Assembly (NCBI RefSeq): GCF_000021805.1
Contig: NC_011726.1
Location: forward strand, 3,752,097-3,816,096
DNA from: Rippkaea orientalis PCC 8801
GTDB taxonomy: Bacteria > Cyanobacteriota > Cyanobacteriia > Cyanobacteriales > Microcystaceae
Direction of reading: 5' to 3'
Length of the DNA stretch: 64,000 bases
Positions within the stretch are counted from its first letter, which is position 1; each line of letters begins with the position of its first letter. Below are positions 1-7,959 of this stretch, one piece after another. The notes below the pieces were generated by a model. That model saw only the letters and a list, made by a program, of their open reading frames with translations, was not told where the DNA came from and searched no databases. Both the position numbers and the translations under genes were made by a program.

Positions 1-420
1 ACCTAAAATACCGATTCCGAGTCCGATTCCTCCCCAAATTCCGATGATTTCGCCAAATAGCCAACTAGACATTAAAGCAACTGCGAGGGGTTGGGAGTCA
101 ATGATTACCGAACCTAACCCGGCCCCCGTTTTCATCAACCCTGCTGCGAGAAACCCTTGGAACATTGTGCCATCTAATAAGGCAAATAATGCGATCCATA
201 GCCAAGCTTTCAAGGTTTTGGGTTGAGAACGACCTAACATAGAAGCAGCGATCAAGACTAAAATTCCCGCAGGAACAAGACGAACTCCTGCCATAAATAG
301 AGGAGTCGTGTGGGGAAGAACTCCTTTCATGGCAACCATGGATGTTCCCCAGAGGAAAAAAGGCGCGATCAAGACTAAAGAAGACTGTAGATAGGATGAT
401 TTACTAAAACTCAAGTTCAT
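1..420 (-). CDS. EamA/DMT-family transporter, 3' end beyond window
   Basis: Reading leftward from the ATG at 418-420 the frame stays open to the window edge, giving 140 residues starting MNLSFSKSSYLQ. The product is very hydrophobic: a first helix with the FLWGTSMVAMKG-like segment typical of EamA/DMT transporters, then three or four further helices, including LDGTMFQGFLAAGLMKTGAG. EamA proteins are usually about 300 residues with ten helices, so roughly half is present here. The family exports small metabolites or amino acids across the plasma membrane; the substrate cannot be told. A reading frame on the opposite strand at 44-226 is a shadow of this gene. Confidence 0.75.
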   Translation of the reverse strand, partial: MNLSFSKSSYLQSSLVLIAPFFLWGTSMVAMKGVLPHTTPLFMAGVRLVPAGILVLIAASMLGRSQPKTLKAWLWIALFALLDGTMFQGFLAAGLMKTGAGLGSVIIDSQPLAVALMSSWLFGEIIGIWGGIGLGIGILG

Positions 421-612
421 AAAGACGATTTAAACCAGTTTATTTACATATCTTAGCAAACTTTTTGAAAAGGGTAGAGATTCACTGAATTATTGCCCAA
501 AAAAGTGTCATTATGGGATTAAATACACATCAGAAAAATAGTCAAATAAAACACAAAATTACTCAAGGTAAATCAGAAATACCAATAAATCTCGGTACAA
601 GGATCTTCTATA

Positions 613-1368
613 ATGGTTCAAAATTCAGAATTGATACCCAATAGACACCGTACTATGAAACAAGTTTTTACTCCCCCCTATCGGCAGTATCCGCGCTTAA
701 AATTGCTAATCGGACTGATGCTATCATTGATAGCAGCGATCGCCGTCTTTATCACTCCGGCTGCTGCAACAGGAGTCTATGATCTCCCCCAACTGAATGC
801 GGGTTCATCCACTTGGGTTGTGGATCAAGCAGAAGTGATTAGTTTAGCCAACGAAAATAAATTAAATAATAGTTTGAAAAGCTTGGCTAAAAATACAGGA
901 AATGAAGTTAGATTCGTTGCCATTCGTCGTTTAAACTATGGAGAAACTATCGATAGTTTAGCGGATAGTTTATTTAGTAAATGGTATCCTACTCCCGAAG
1001 AACAAACTAACCAAACCCTCTTAATTGTTGATACCTTAACCAATAGTACCGCTATTCGTCGTGGAGAAGCGGTTAAACCCGTCGTCAATGATGAAGTTGC
1101 TGATAGCATTGTCAATGAAAGTGTGGCGATTCCCCTGCGAGATGGGGGACAATATAATCGAGCTTTTTTGATTACCAGCGATCGCTTAGTTGCTATTTTA
1201 TCAGGAAAACCCGATCCTGGACCCCCCGCAGCACAAGAGATTAATATAGAAAGTACCTTTACCAGTGCCGAAGAAACGGATGATCAAAGTGCTACCGTTT
1301 GGGTTGTTGTTTTATTAGTATTAGCAACGGCTATTCCGATGGCTACCTATTTCTGGTATGTTCGCTAA
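613..1368 (+). CDS. psb32: TPM-domain protein, photosystem II repair protein Psb32
   Basis: A 251-residue protein with an N-terminal hydrophobic signal segment (about 28-52, ending PAAATG), a TPM domain (about 55-200; begins GVYDLPQLNAGSSTWVVDQA and contains NEVRFVAIRRL and QTLLIVDT), and a C-terminal transmembrane helix (about 226-248). This architecture matches cyanobacterial Psb32, a thylakoid-associated protein that helps photosystem II recover from photodamage. The ATG at 613 is preceded by AAGGA at 599-603 with good spacing. However, TATAAT at 609-614 overlaps that ATG, so an internal start at 655 (MKQVF) is possible if that hexamer is the -10 element. Convergent with the Get3d operon. 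Confidence 0.85.
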   Translation: MVQNSELIPNRHRTMKQVFTPPYRQYPRLKLLIGLMLSLIAAIAVFITPAAATGVYDLPQLNAGSSTWVVDQAEVISLANENKLNNSLKSLAKNTGNEVRFVAIRRLNYGETIDSLADSLFSKWYPTPEEQTNQTLLIVDTLTNSTAIRRGEAVKPVVNDEVADSIVNESVAIPLRDGGQYNRAFLITSDRLVAILSGKPDPGPPAAQEINIESTFTSAEETDDQSATVWVVVLLVLATAIPMATYFWYVR

Positions 1369-1390
1369 AAATAAGCAAGGGTGGTTATAA

Positions 1391-1450
1391 GTTTAAGGGC
1401 GTGGAAACCACGCCCCTACTTTGTCCCTCACGAGCATAGGAATTGCTATA
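1391..1450. repeat. Dispersed 60-bp repeat, copy A
   Basis: This 60-bp stretch between convergent genes is about 92% identical (55/60 by eye) to the reverse complement of 38856-38915. It holds a palindromic core, GGCGTGGAAACCACGCC, able to form a hairpin. The remaining right half of the unit (cactcacgag-like, ending aattgctata) is also conserved, so the repeat is longer than a simple terminator. Confidence 0.8.
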
Positions 1451-1508
1451 CTTTCCACCCTATTGCCTTGGTTTCTCTCAACACAATTAAGGCGAATTTA
1501 ACAAAATG

Positions 1509-2702
1509 TTAAATTTTGCTAGGTATTCCTTGAGTAAACCGAATTTTTAAATAATCTTCCTCCATTTTCGCGCCTGAAGGTTTCAAGGCGGCTAAGGCTT
1601 GAGGTAAGACTAAATTACGGCGATGGTTGCCAATACGAATATTTAACTCATCTCCTGTTTTGTTGAGTTGAATTTGTTCTTTAGGAATACCCGGTAGATA
1701 CAACTCTAGACTATAGTGCTCGTCTTCTTTGACAACTCTTAGGGTATCTTCTTTATAGTAAACTTGGGCAGGATCTTCATCTTTATACAAGGTTTCTTTA
1801 AGCCGTTCTAAGGCTTCTATCCCACACATTTCTTCTGAATAAAGAGGGACTTCTTTAACGGGTAACGGATGGAAATTATCATAGATTTCTTGTTTGTAAA
1901 CCTGTTGATTTTCTTTCCATCGGTGGAAAAAACTATCCGTTACGGTTTCAGGAAGAATGCGGTTAGCGACAACTAAATCCGTAGACACATTGTACAAACT
2001 TAAATAGGCATGGGCGCGTAAAGATTCCTTAATCACCATTTTTTCGGGGTTAGTGACTAACCGAACAGTCGTTTGACTATTATCGGTTAAAACCTTTTCT
2101 AAGGCTTCAATTTGCTCATAAAATTCATAGGGTGCGTCCATGACTTCTTTATCAGGTAAGGAAAACCCCGCAATGGGTTTAAAGAGGGGTTCAACCAAGG
2201 GACGCAACGCCACTGACATTCCCTGTAACGGTTTGTAAAATCGTCTCATATACCATCCCCCGACTTCGGGAATACTTAACAGCCTGAGGGCGGTTCCGGT
2301 GGGGGCTGAGTCGATAATGAGGACATCGTACGTCCCTTCATCGTAGTGACGTTTCATCCGCACTAACCCGAAAATTTCATCCATTCCTGGCAAAATAGCT
2401 AATTCTTCGGCTTGAACGCCATCGAGTCCCCTAGCTTGTAGGACTTGGGTGATGTAGCGTTTGACAGCCCCCCAATTTCCTTCTAATTCCATGAGTGCAT
2501 CCAATTCAGCCCCCCAAAGATTAGGACGAATTTGACGGGGATCGTGACCTAATTCTAAATCAAAACTATCGGCCAGGGAATGGGCAGGATCGGTACTCAA
2601 AACGAGAGTTTTGTAGCCTAATTCAGCACACCTAAGTCCAGTAGCAGCAGCGACAGAGGTTTTACCGACTCCTCCTTTACCAGTCATCAGGATTACACGC
2701 AT
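1509..2702 (-). CDS. ArsA/Get3-family ATPase, Get3d type with alpha-crystallin-like C-terminal domain
   Basis: A 397-residue protein opening directly with the deviant Walker A motif GKGGVGKTS (residues 8-16), followed by the switch I-like [10 protein letters not shown]. This identifies the ArsA/Get3 branch of SIMIBI ATPases. Residues about 320-395 ([16 protein letters not shown] through LKIRF) form a small beta-rich domain like the HSP20/alpha-crystallin module found in the photosynthetic Get3d group. Get3 homologues chaperone membrane-protein or hydrophobic clients; the client of Get3d is not settled. It is the last gene of a reverse-strand operon, 23 bp after the DUF2358 gene. No arsenite-site cysteine cluster or arsenic genes were seen nearby, so arsenite transport is unlikely. 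Confidence 0.88.
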   Translation of the reverse strand: MRVILMTGKGGVGKTSVAAATGLRCAELGYKTLVLSTDPAHSLADSFDLELGHDPRQIRPNLWGAELDALMELEGNWGAVKRYITQVLQARGLDGVQAEELAILPGMDEIFGLVRMKRHYDEGTYDVLIIDSAPTGTALRLLSIPEVGGWYMRRFYKPLQGMSVALRPLVEPLFKPIAGFSLPDKEVMDAPYEFYEQIEALEKVLTDNSQTTVRLVTNPEKMVIKESLRAHAYLSLYNVSTDLVVANRILPETVTDSFFHRWKENQQVYKQEIYDNFHPLPVKEVPLYSEEMCGIEALERLKETLYKDEDPAQVYYKEDTLRVVKEDEHYSLELYLPGIPKEQIQLNKTGDELNIRIGNHRRNLVLPQALAALKPSGAKMEEDYLKIRFTQGIPSKI

Positions 2703-2725
2703 GGGTTTTTTTAAGAAAGTTTACA

Positions 2726-3124
2726 TTACTTATCTTTATTATGAAGGATCAACGGGAAATGTTGCTTAAGGACATCCCAACGGGAACAGTTCCAATAGTC
2801 AATATGAGAGATAATCAGGTTTTGGGAGTTAATCACTAATTCGCTTCTTCCGGCGATCGCAATGGGGGGTTTCCAGGGTAAAGGGGTGATCCAATGAAGT
2901 GTCCATTCGGCGTGAATGGTATCTTTAGACTGATAAATCTTGTGTAAATCGAGTTTAATCTCTTTAAACCAGGTTGCCATGAATTGAATCATGCTTTTAT
3001 AGCGTTTAATGCCTCGAAATTCCGTCATGGGATCTTTGAAATAAACATCTTCGGCATAAATGGAGTAGGTTGGATTAGTGGGGAAGTTTTGATAGTCTTG
3101 TTTGATGATTTCAAGAATGTTCAT
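2726..3124 (-). CDS. DUF2358 family protein
   Basis: A 132-residue soluble protein with the conserved pattern of the cyanobacterial and plastid DUF2358 family, an NTF2/SnoaL-like fold: an early IYAEDVYFKDPMTEFRG segment, then a series of beta strands containing HAEWTLHWITPLPWKP. No catalytic residues can be assigned. It lies 2 bp downstream of the FAD oxidoreductase gene and 23 bp upstream of the Get3d gene, so the three are almost certainly cotranscribed. Members occur in chloroplast-bearing organisms, which fits a photosynthesis-related role, but the function is unknown. Confidence 0.8.
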   Translation of the reverse strand: MNILEIIKQDYQNFPTNPTYSIYAEDVYFKDPMTEFRGIKRYKSMIQFMATWFKEIKLDLHKIYQSKDTIHAEWTLHWITPLPWKPPIAIAGRSELVINSQNLIISHIDYWNCSRWDVLKQHFPLILHNKDK

Positions 3125-3126
3125 CT

Positions 3127-4620
3127 CTAAAATTCCATAATTTCAGGGGAAACGAGGGTATTAGCACAAAGAATGCCCGATGCTGCTACGGCAGGAACCC
3201 CAATACCCGGCAAGGTACTATCTCCTACCCGATAAAGTCCCTTGATAGGGGTATGACAACTGGGAAACATTCCTTGTTTGGCTGCGATCGCAGGTCCGTA
3301 GGTTCCTTGATAGCGACGTAAAAAACGACTGTGGGTTAAGGGGGTTCCAATTAATTCTAAAACGACTCGTTCTCGAATATCTGGGATCACTTTTTCTAAG
3401 GCTTTATATAAAGGTTGCGATCGCTCTTTTTTCTTGTGTTGATAGTCCTCTTTTTTTTCCCATCCAGCAAAGGATTCTAGGGTATAAGCATGGACTGTAT
3501 AATGTCCTTTGGGAGCTAAACTTTTATCCCAAACTGAAGGAATAGAAATCATACAAGTATTGCCGGGTTCGGTAATATCTTTATTACTATCATGAACAAC
3601 AACATGATGTCCTGTTATTTCCTCTAACCCTTGGGCTTTAATGCCTAAATGCAGGTGCATAAAACTTTCGACCGCAGGGGTATTTAAGGCTCTTTTTCGG
3701 TAGGTTTGGGGTAATGCTTCAGGGGAAAGAAGATGATTGTAGGTATCCCAAAGGGTAGCATTAGAAATCACAATTCGGGCTTCTATGATATCTCCTTTCT
3801 TTAATTTAATTCCAGTCACTTTACCGGATTTAACGATAATTTTTTCAACGTGGTGATTAAGATATAATTCCCCTCCCCATCGCTTTAAACCCTTAATTAA
3901 CGCATTAACAATGGCTTCACTTCCCCCGATAGGATATTCAACCCCTGCACGGCTTCTTTCTCCTAACATAAATGCCACTTCAGGGGCAACTGTTCCCTGC
4001 GCTTTTAACCCCGATAAGAGAAAACATTCTAAGTCAATTAAACGGCGCACCCAAAGATCTTTAACCGTTTGATCAACAACATCTCCTACTGATCCATTAA
4101 TAATTCCGACTTGAAATAGGGTTTTAAGTAAGGCTGGAAAATAACGAGAAATTAAAACAGGAATTAATTGCCAATCTGCCCTTAAAGCAATGGTTGGAAT
4201 CTCTTTTAAACAGTCATATAGTCCTAGCATTTTAGACTCAAACTGTTCTAACTCTTTTGCCCCTTGAGGGGTTATTTTAGCAACTTCTTGATGGTACTGA
4301 TGTAAATTACTAAAAACGGGAAATTTTCCTTCAGGAAAATGATAATGTCCCAAGGGATCATAGGGAACAACTTGTAATGATTCCCCCACTAGATCTAAGA
4401 CTTGTTTGAGAGGGTTAAGACTGGGTTTATCTTGCCCTAACCCACAATAAAAAGAGGGACCAGAATCAAACTTAAATCCCTGACGCACAAAACTATGAGC
4501 AGCCCCTCCGGCAATGGTATGGCTTTCAAAAATAGCGACTTTCTTACCATATTTAGCCAGTAATGCTCCTGCGGTTAATCCTCCAATGCCACTTCCAATA
4601 ATAATTACATCTATTGTCAT
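3127..4620 (-). CDS. CrtISO/CrtI-like FAD-dependent oxidoreductase
   Basis: A 497-residue protein with an N-terminal dinucleotide-binding motif (IIGSGIGGLTAGALLAKYGK, residues 7-26), an acidic ribose-binding segment (VAIFESH) and the C-terminal FAD motif GLYRVGDSTLPGIGVPAVAASG of the phytoene desaturase/carotenoid isomerase/retinol saturase superfamily. It differs from the usual cyanobacterial CrtH at the N-terminus, so it is best treated as a paralogue that may act on a carotenoid or other isoprenoid. First gene of the operon with DUF2358 and Get3d. The substrate cannot be deduced from sequence alone. Confidence 0.82.
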   Translation of the reverse strand: MTIDVIIIGSGIGGLTAGALLAKYGKKVAIFESHTIAGGAAHSFVRQGFKFDSGPSFYCGLGQDKPSLNPLKQVLDLVGESLQVVPYDPLGHYHFPEGKFPVFSNLHQYHQEVAKITPQGAKELEQFESKMLGLYDCLKEIPTIALRADWQLIPVLISRYFPALLKTLFQVGIINGSVGDVVDQTVKDLWVRRLIDLECFLLSGLKAQGTVAPEVAFMLGERSRAGVEYPIGGSEAIVNALIKGLKRWGGELYLNHHVEKIIVKSGKVTGIKLKKGDIIEARIVISNATLWDTYNHLLSPEALPQTYRKRALNTPAVESFMHLHLGIKAQGLEEITGHHVVVHDSNKDITEPGNTCMISIPSVWDKSLAPKGHYTVHAYTLESFAGWEKKEDYQHKKKERSQPLYKALEKVIPDIRERVVLELIGTPLTHSRFLRRYQGTYGPAIAAKQGMFPSCHTPIKGLYRVGDSTLPGIGVPAVAASGILCANTLVSPEIMEF

Positions 4621-4727
4621 TTTTAATCTCCTAATTACTCCTTGTAGAATTAATTCTATTTCGACGATTTTAATTTAATTAAAACCTGCTTTAAGGAGCA
4701 ATTAATTTTGCTTGGGTACTTAAGTCA

Positions 4728-5045
4728 TCAAGAAGATTTATTGGATAAAAAAGCTTTGTATAAAGCAACAAAAATCGCTGTTACAATCCCTAACATAATT
4801 AAAGAAGTCACTAAACGTAAGACAGTATTTAGGACAGATAAAGCAGCAATAATTCCAATACCAGCTACGCCAACTTTAGCCGGAGTTGCTAACCCCTGAT
4901 ACCAAGACATTGCTCGAACAAAGGGACTCTTAGAATCTTGATTCGGATCAAAGGGACGAACGGGAACGGGTTCAACTTCTTCGTTGATTTCTGCTTCTAA
5001 ATCTCTTAGGCGTTGTTCCCAATCTTGAGGATTTTGCTGACTCAT
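4728..5045 (-). CDS. Small conserved cyanobacterial membrane protein
   Basis: 105 residues. The N-terminal half is acidic and proline-rich (QRLRDLEAEINEEVEPVPVRPFD), and the C-terminal half has two hydrophobic segments (about 55-73 and 76-95) with a small lysine/serine tail. The pattern resembles short cyanobacterial membrane proteins annotated only as hypothetical. The ATG at 5043-5045 is chosen because the frame begins there and the upstream 5046-5422 stretch is a non-coding promoter region. The opposite-strand frame at 4708-4899 is a shadow. Function unknown. Confidence 0.7.
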   Translation of the reverse strand: MSQQNPQDWEQRLRDLEAEINEEVEPVPVRPFDPNQDSKSPFVRAMSWYQGLATPAKVGVAGIGIIAALSVLNTVLRLVTSLIMLGIVTAIFVALYKAFLSNKSS

Positions 5046-5422
5046 AATTTTGCAGTTAAGTTAGATTTTTAGCGGTTATCTTGATATTTTTTAGGAGGTT
5101 GGGCTAGATTCTAAAAACATAATAATTATAGCAAACTTTCATCTAAATAACACAACAAGATAGAAAAATTTTAACTCGTTTGAGACTGTGATCTAGCGGC
5201 AAGCAAATGATTATAAATAAACCTAGCAAGTATTATTCGGTTAAAATCGTTGCTTTCCTCATTATATAATTTGATTTTTCTATAAAACAAAAAACAATAA
5301 ATAATATTTGCTTATAAGAAGCTTTAACAATTGACATTTTACAAAACCTGTGAACCCCAGTAATAATAGGACTTAAGCAAGTTTACTTATTTGAAATCTA
5401 CCCATTGTGGAGGCAGCAGTGT
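5046..5422. promoter_or_regulatory. Intergenic region upstream of flv4 and of a divergent membrane gene
   Basis: 377 bp of AT-rich DNA without a credible gene. It must contain the promoter of the flv4 operon and that of the divergent reverse-strand gene. TTGACA occurs at 5331-5336, but no -10 hexamer sits at the usual distance, so I do not call a promoter. AGGAGG occurs at 5091-5096 on the plus strand with no start codon behind it. The flv4 ribosome binding site GGAGG is at 5409-5413. Confidence 0.5.
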
Positions 5423-7153
5423 ATGGTTGCGCTCAATGTTCGTTCAGAAGACATTACGTTATCAGGTCGTTTAACCTTACAACATCGAAAAATCAGCGAA
5501 GAAACCACAGCCATTCGTTGCTTAGACTGGGATCGCGATCGCTTTGACATCGAATTTGGATTAAGAAATGGGACGACTTATAATTCTTTCTTAATTGAAG
5601 GAGAAAAAACGGCTTTAATTGATACCTCCCATCGTAAATTTGAACAGTTGTATTTAGATCATATTAAGGGACTAATTGACCTTAAGACCCTTGATTATCT
5701 AATTGTGAGTCATACCGAACCCGATCACAGTGGGTTAATTAAAGACCTCTTAAATCTTGCCCCTCAAATGACCATTGTTGGCTCAAAAGTTGCCCTACAA
5801 TTTCTCGATAATATGGTGCATCAACCCTTTAAATCGTTAATGGTTAAAAGTGGCGATCGCTTAGAGTTAGGCAACGGACACCTCTTAGAATTTGTTTCAG
5901 CCCCGAACCTGCATTGGCCTGATACCATTTTCACCTACGATCACAAAACACGCATTCTCTATACCTGTGATGTTTTTGGAATGCACTATTGTGATGATTA
6001 CCTTTACGACGAAGAAAAAGAATTACTCGAAGCCGATTTCAAATATTATTATGACTGTTTGATGGGACCCAATGCCCGTTCCGTGTTAGCTGCCCTCAAA
6101 CGCATTGAAACCCTTGAGATTCAAACCATCGCCACTGGCCATGGACCTTTATTACACCATGAGATTCCCCAATGGGTCAATTGTTATCGTCAGTGGAGTC
6201 AAGAACAAGCCAAAACCGACAATCTAGTCGTGGTCTTCTATAGCGAAGGGTATAGCTATAGTGAAGAAATAGCGAGAAATGTCGCTCAAGGACTGTTAAA
6301 AACTGATGTTACCGTTGATTTAGTCGATTTATCCACAACAGATGCCCATGAAGTGCGAGAACTCGTCCATCAAGCCAAAGGACTAGCCCTAGGGATGCCT
6401 TCCCAGTACGATACTAACGCGCAACTCATGGTTAATACGATTCTGGCCGCAGCCCATCCTAAGCAAGTGATCGGCTTATTCGAGTCCGGTGGAGGAGAAG
6501 ATGAACCCATTTATCCCTTGCGTAATAAATTCAAAGAAATTGGTCTAACAGAAGCCTTTCCGCCGATTTTGCTCAAAACTGTCTTGTCTGTGACCCTTGA
6601 AAAAATGGCCGAAGAAGCCGGAACCGATCTCGGTCAATGGTTAACCCGCGATCGCTCGATTAAAAGCATGAAATCCCTTGATTCGAGTTTAGATCGGGCT
6701 TTAGGACGCATCAGTAGCGGGTTATATTTGATTACCACCCAAAAAGGCGAAGTTTCCGGCGCAATGTTAGCGTCTTGGGTCATTCAAGCCAGTTTAGAAC
6801 CGATGGGAGTGGCGATCGCTGTGGCTAAAGATCGGGCGATCGAATCCTTAATGCACCCTGGCGATCAGTTTGTTTTGAATGTCCTCGAAGAAGGCAACTC
6901 TCAAGGGTTAATCAAGCATTTTCTTAAACGGTTCCCCCCAGGATGCGATCGTTTTGCTGGCATTAAAACCTATCAAGCGACTAACGGTTCTCCCATTTTG
7001 GCTGATGCTTTAGTGTATCTTGAATGCACCGTTACCAGTCGTACCGAATGCAGCGATCACTGGATTATCTACAGCACAGTACAAACTGGACGAGTATCCA
7101 AAGTTGAAGGACTCACTGCCGTCCACCATCGTAAGGTCGGAAATCATTATTAA
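5423..7153 (+). CDS. flv4: Flavodiiron protein Flv4
   Basis: A class C flavodiiron protein of 576 residues: a metallo-beta-lactamase-like diiron domain (about 30-260), a flavodoxin domain (about 265-410, LVVVFYSEGYSYSEEIA) and a C-terminal flavin-reductase domain (about 425-575). The diiron ligands are canonical: HTEPDH gives H97, E99, D101, H102. Together with operon context this fits Flv4 rather than Flv2. Flv2/Flv4 take electrons from the photosystem II acceptor side and protect it under low inorganic carbon. I chose the ATG at 5423 over the upstream TTG at 5405 because GGAGG at 5409-5413 lies 9 bases before it. Confidence 0.92.
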   Translation: MVALNVRSEDITLSGRLTLQHRKISEETTAIRCLDWDRDRFDIEFGLRNGTTYNSFLIEGEKTALIDTSHRKFEQLYLDHIKGLIDLKTLDYLIVSHTEPDHSGLIKDLLNLAPQMTIVGSKVALQFLDNMVHQPFKSLMVKSGDRLELGNGHLLEFVSAPNLHWPDTIFTYDHKTRILYTCDVFGMHYCDDYLYDEEKELLEADFKYYYDCLMGPNARSVLAALKRIETLEIQTIATGHGPLLHHEIPQWVNCYRQWSQEQAKTDNLVVVFYSEGYSYSEEIARNVAQGLLKTDVTVDLVDLSTTDAHEVRELVHQAKGLALGMPSQYDTNAQLMVNTILAAAHPKQVIGLFESGGGEDEPIYPLRNKFKEIGLTEAFPPILLKTVLSVTLEKMAEEAGTDLGQWLTRDRSIKSMKSLDSSLDRALGRISSGLYLITTQKGEVSGAMLASWVIQASLEPMGVAIAVAKDRAIESLMHPGDQFVLNVLEEGNSQGLIKHFLKRFPPGCDRFAGIKTYQATNGSPILADALVYLECTVTSRTECSDHWIIYSTVQTGRVSKVEGLTAVHHRKVGNHY

Positions 7154-7343
7154 AGTGGGGATAGGTATTAAGCTGTTTATCGTTTAATTTGGTCGTTGAG
7201 ACTGAGGAGGAGAGGGGGGGAGGGGAAGACAGGGAGAGGAATTGGCAATTTTTACTAATTTCCACTACATCCAGTTGAAATGAACAACAGCTTAGCGATC
7301 TAATGAACACCTCACCCTTCTAGTTCTTTAAAAATCAACTAAA

Positions 7344-7841
7344 ATGTACGAATCTTTAAGAAATCCGTCAGATCGGCGCATTGGATTAATGAATATCGAG
7401 TCCATTGTGCAAGCCTTAGAAATGATTCAAGATGCGATCGTGATTTGCCTGTGTTTAGGGTTGTTTGGCTTCATGGTCTTGCAAATTCGCTTGATGATAC
7501 TCTCTTTGCTGCCACCCTTGCAATTTCATGTCGTAACAGCCGATATTTTATCCTTACTCATTTGGGTAGAACTCTTTCGCCTCTTGATTATTTACCTCAA
7601 AGAACAACGTATTTCTATTGGAGTTGCCGTAGAAGTCGCTATTGTCTCGGTTTTACGCGAATTTATCGTTAGAGGTGTCTTAGAAATTCCCTGGACACAA
7701 GTCTTAGCTACTTGCGCTTTTTTACTGGTTCTTGGTGTGTTAATGATAATTCGGGTTTGGCTTCCCCCCACCTTTGAAGGGATCGATCCTGAACAAGCCG
7801 TATCCGAACGTTACAAGCACCAATCTCAGTCAAAAAAATAG
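7344..7841 (+). CDS. PsiE-like membrane protein of the flv4-flv2 operon (Sll0218-like)
   Basis: 165 residues with four predicted transmembrane helices (about 28-50, 60-80, 92-112, 118-142) and the PsiE-family pattern VEVAIVSVLREFIVRG. In Synechocystis the gene between flv4 and flv2, sll0218, encodes a membrane protein of this type that is needed for the photosystem II-protective role of the operon. Gene order, strand and length all match. The start may instead be the ATG at 7389 (MNIESIV), which would remove a charged 15-residue leader. The stop codon is embedded in a heptamer repeat. Confidence 0.85.
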   Translation: MYESLRNPSDRRIGLMNIESIVQALEMIQDAIVICLCLGLFGFMVLQIRLMILSLLPPLQFHVVTADILSLLIWVELFRLLIIYLKEQRISIGVAVEVAIVSVLREFIVRGVLEIPWTQVLATCAFLLVLGVLMIIRVWLPPTFEGIDPEQAVSERYKHQSQSKK

Positions 7842-7862
7842 GCAATAGGCAATAGGCAATAG
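7839..7862. repeat. Heptamer tandem repeat TAGGCAA x3
   Basis: Three perfect copies of TAGGCAA run from 7839 to 7859 and continue as TAG. The first three bases are the stop codon of the preceding gene. Short tandemly repeated heptamers of this kind are common in cyanobacterial intergenic DNA. Confidence 0.85.
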
Positions 7863-7885
7863 TCAGGAGGCAGGAGGTAAAATAT

Positions 7886-7936
7886 CTTCCCCCCCTCCCC
7901 CACTCCCCCACTCCCCACCCTTCCCCCATCCTCCCA
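7886..7936. repeat. Pyrimidine-rich dispersed element
   Basis: A C/T tract of about 50 bases follows AGGAGGTAAAATATCTT inside the flv operon. Comparable modules, with AAAATATC next to a C-rich tract, are seen at 16413-16448 and, inverted, at 18251-18317. The G-rich complement could form quadruplex-like structures. Confidence 0.6.
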
Positions 7937-7959
7937 TTTACCATCTACCATCTACGATC

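Noticed and set aside
1509-2702. Arsenite-efflux ATPase ArsA reading of the Get3d gene
   Set aside because: Single ATPase unit with HSP20-like tail, no arsenite-binding cysteines and no ars genes nearby.
4708-4899. 63-codon plus-strand frame
   Set aside because: It is antisense to the small membrane protein gene, with no family features.
5331-5336. TTGACA upstream of flv4
   Set aside because: No -10-like hexamer at 15-19 bp, so not enough to call a promoter.
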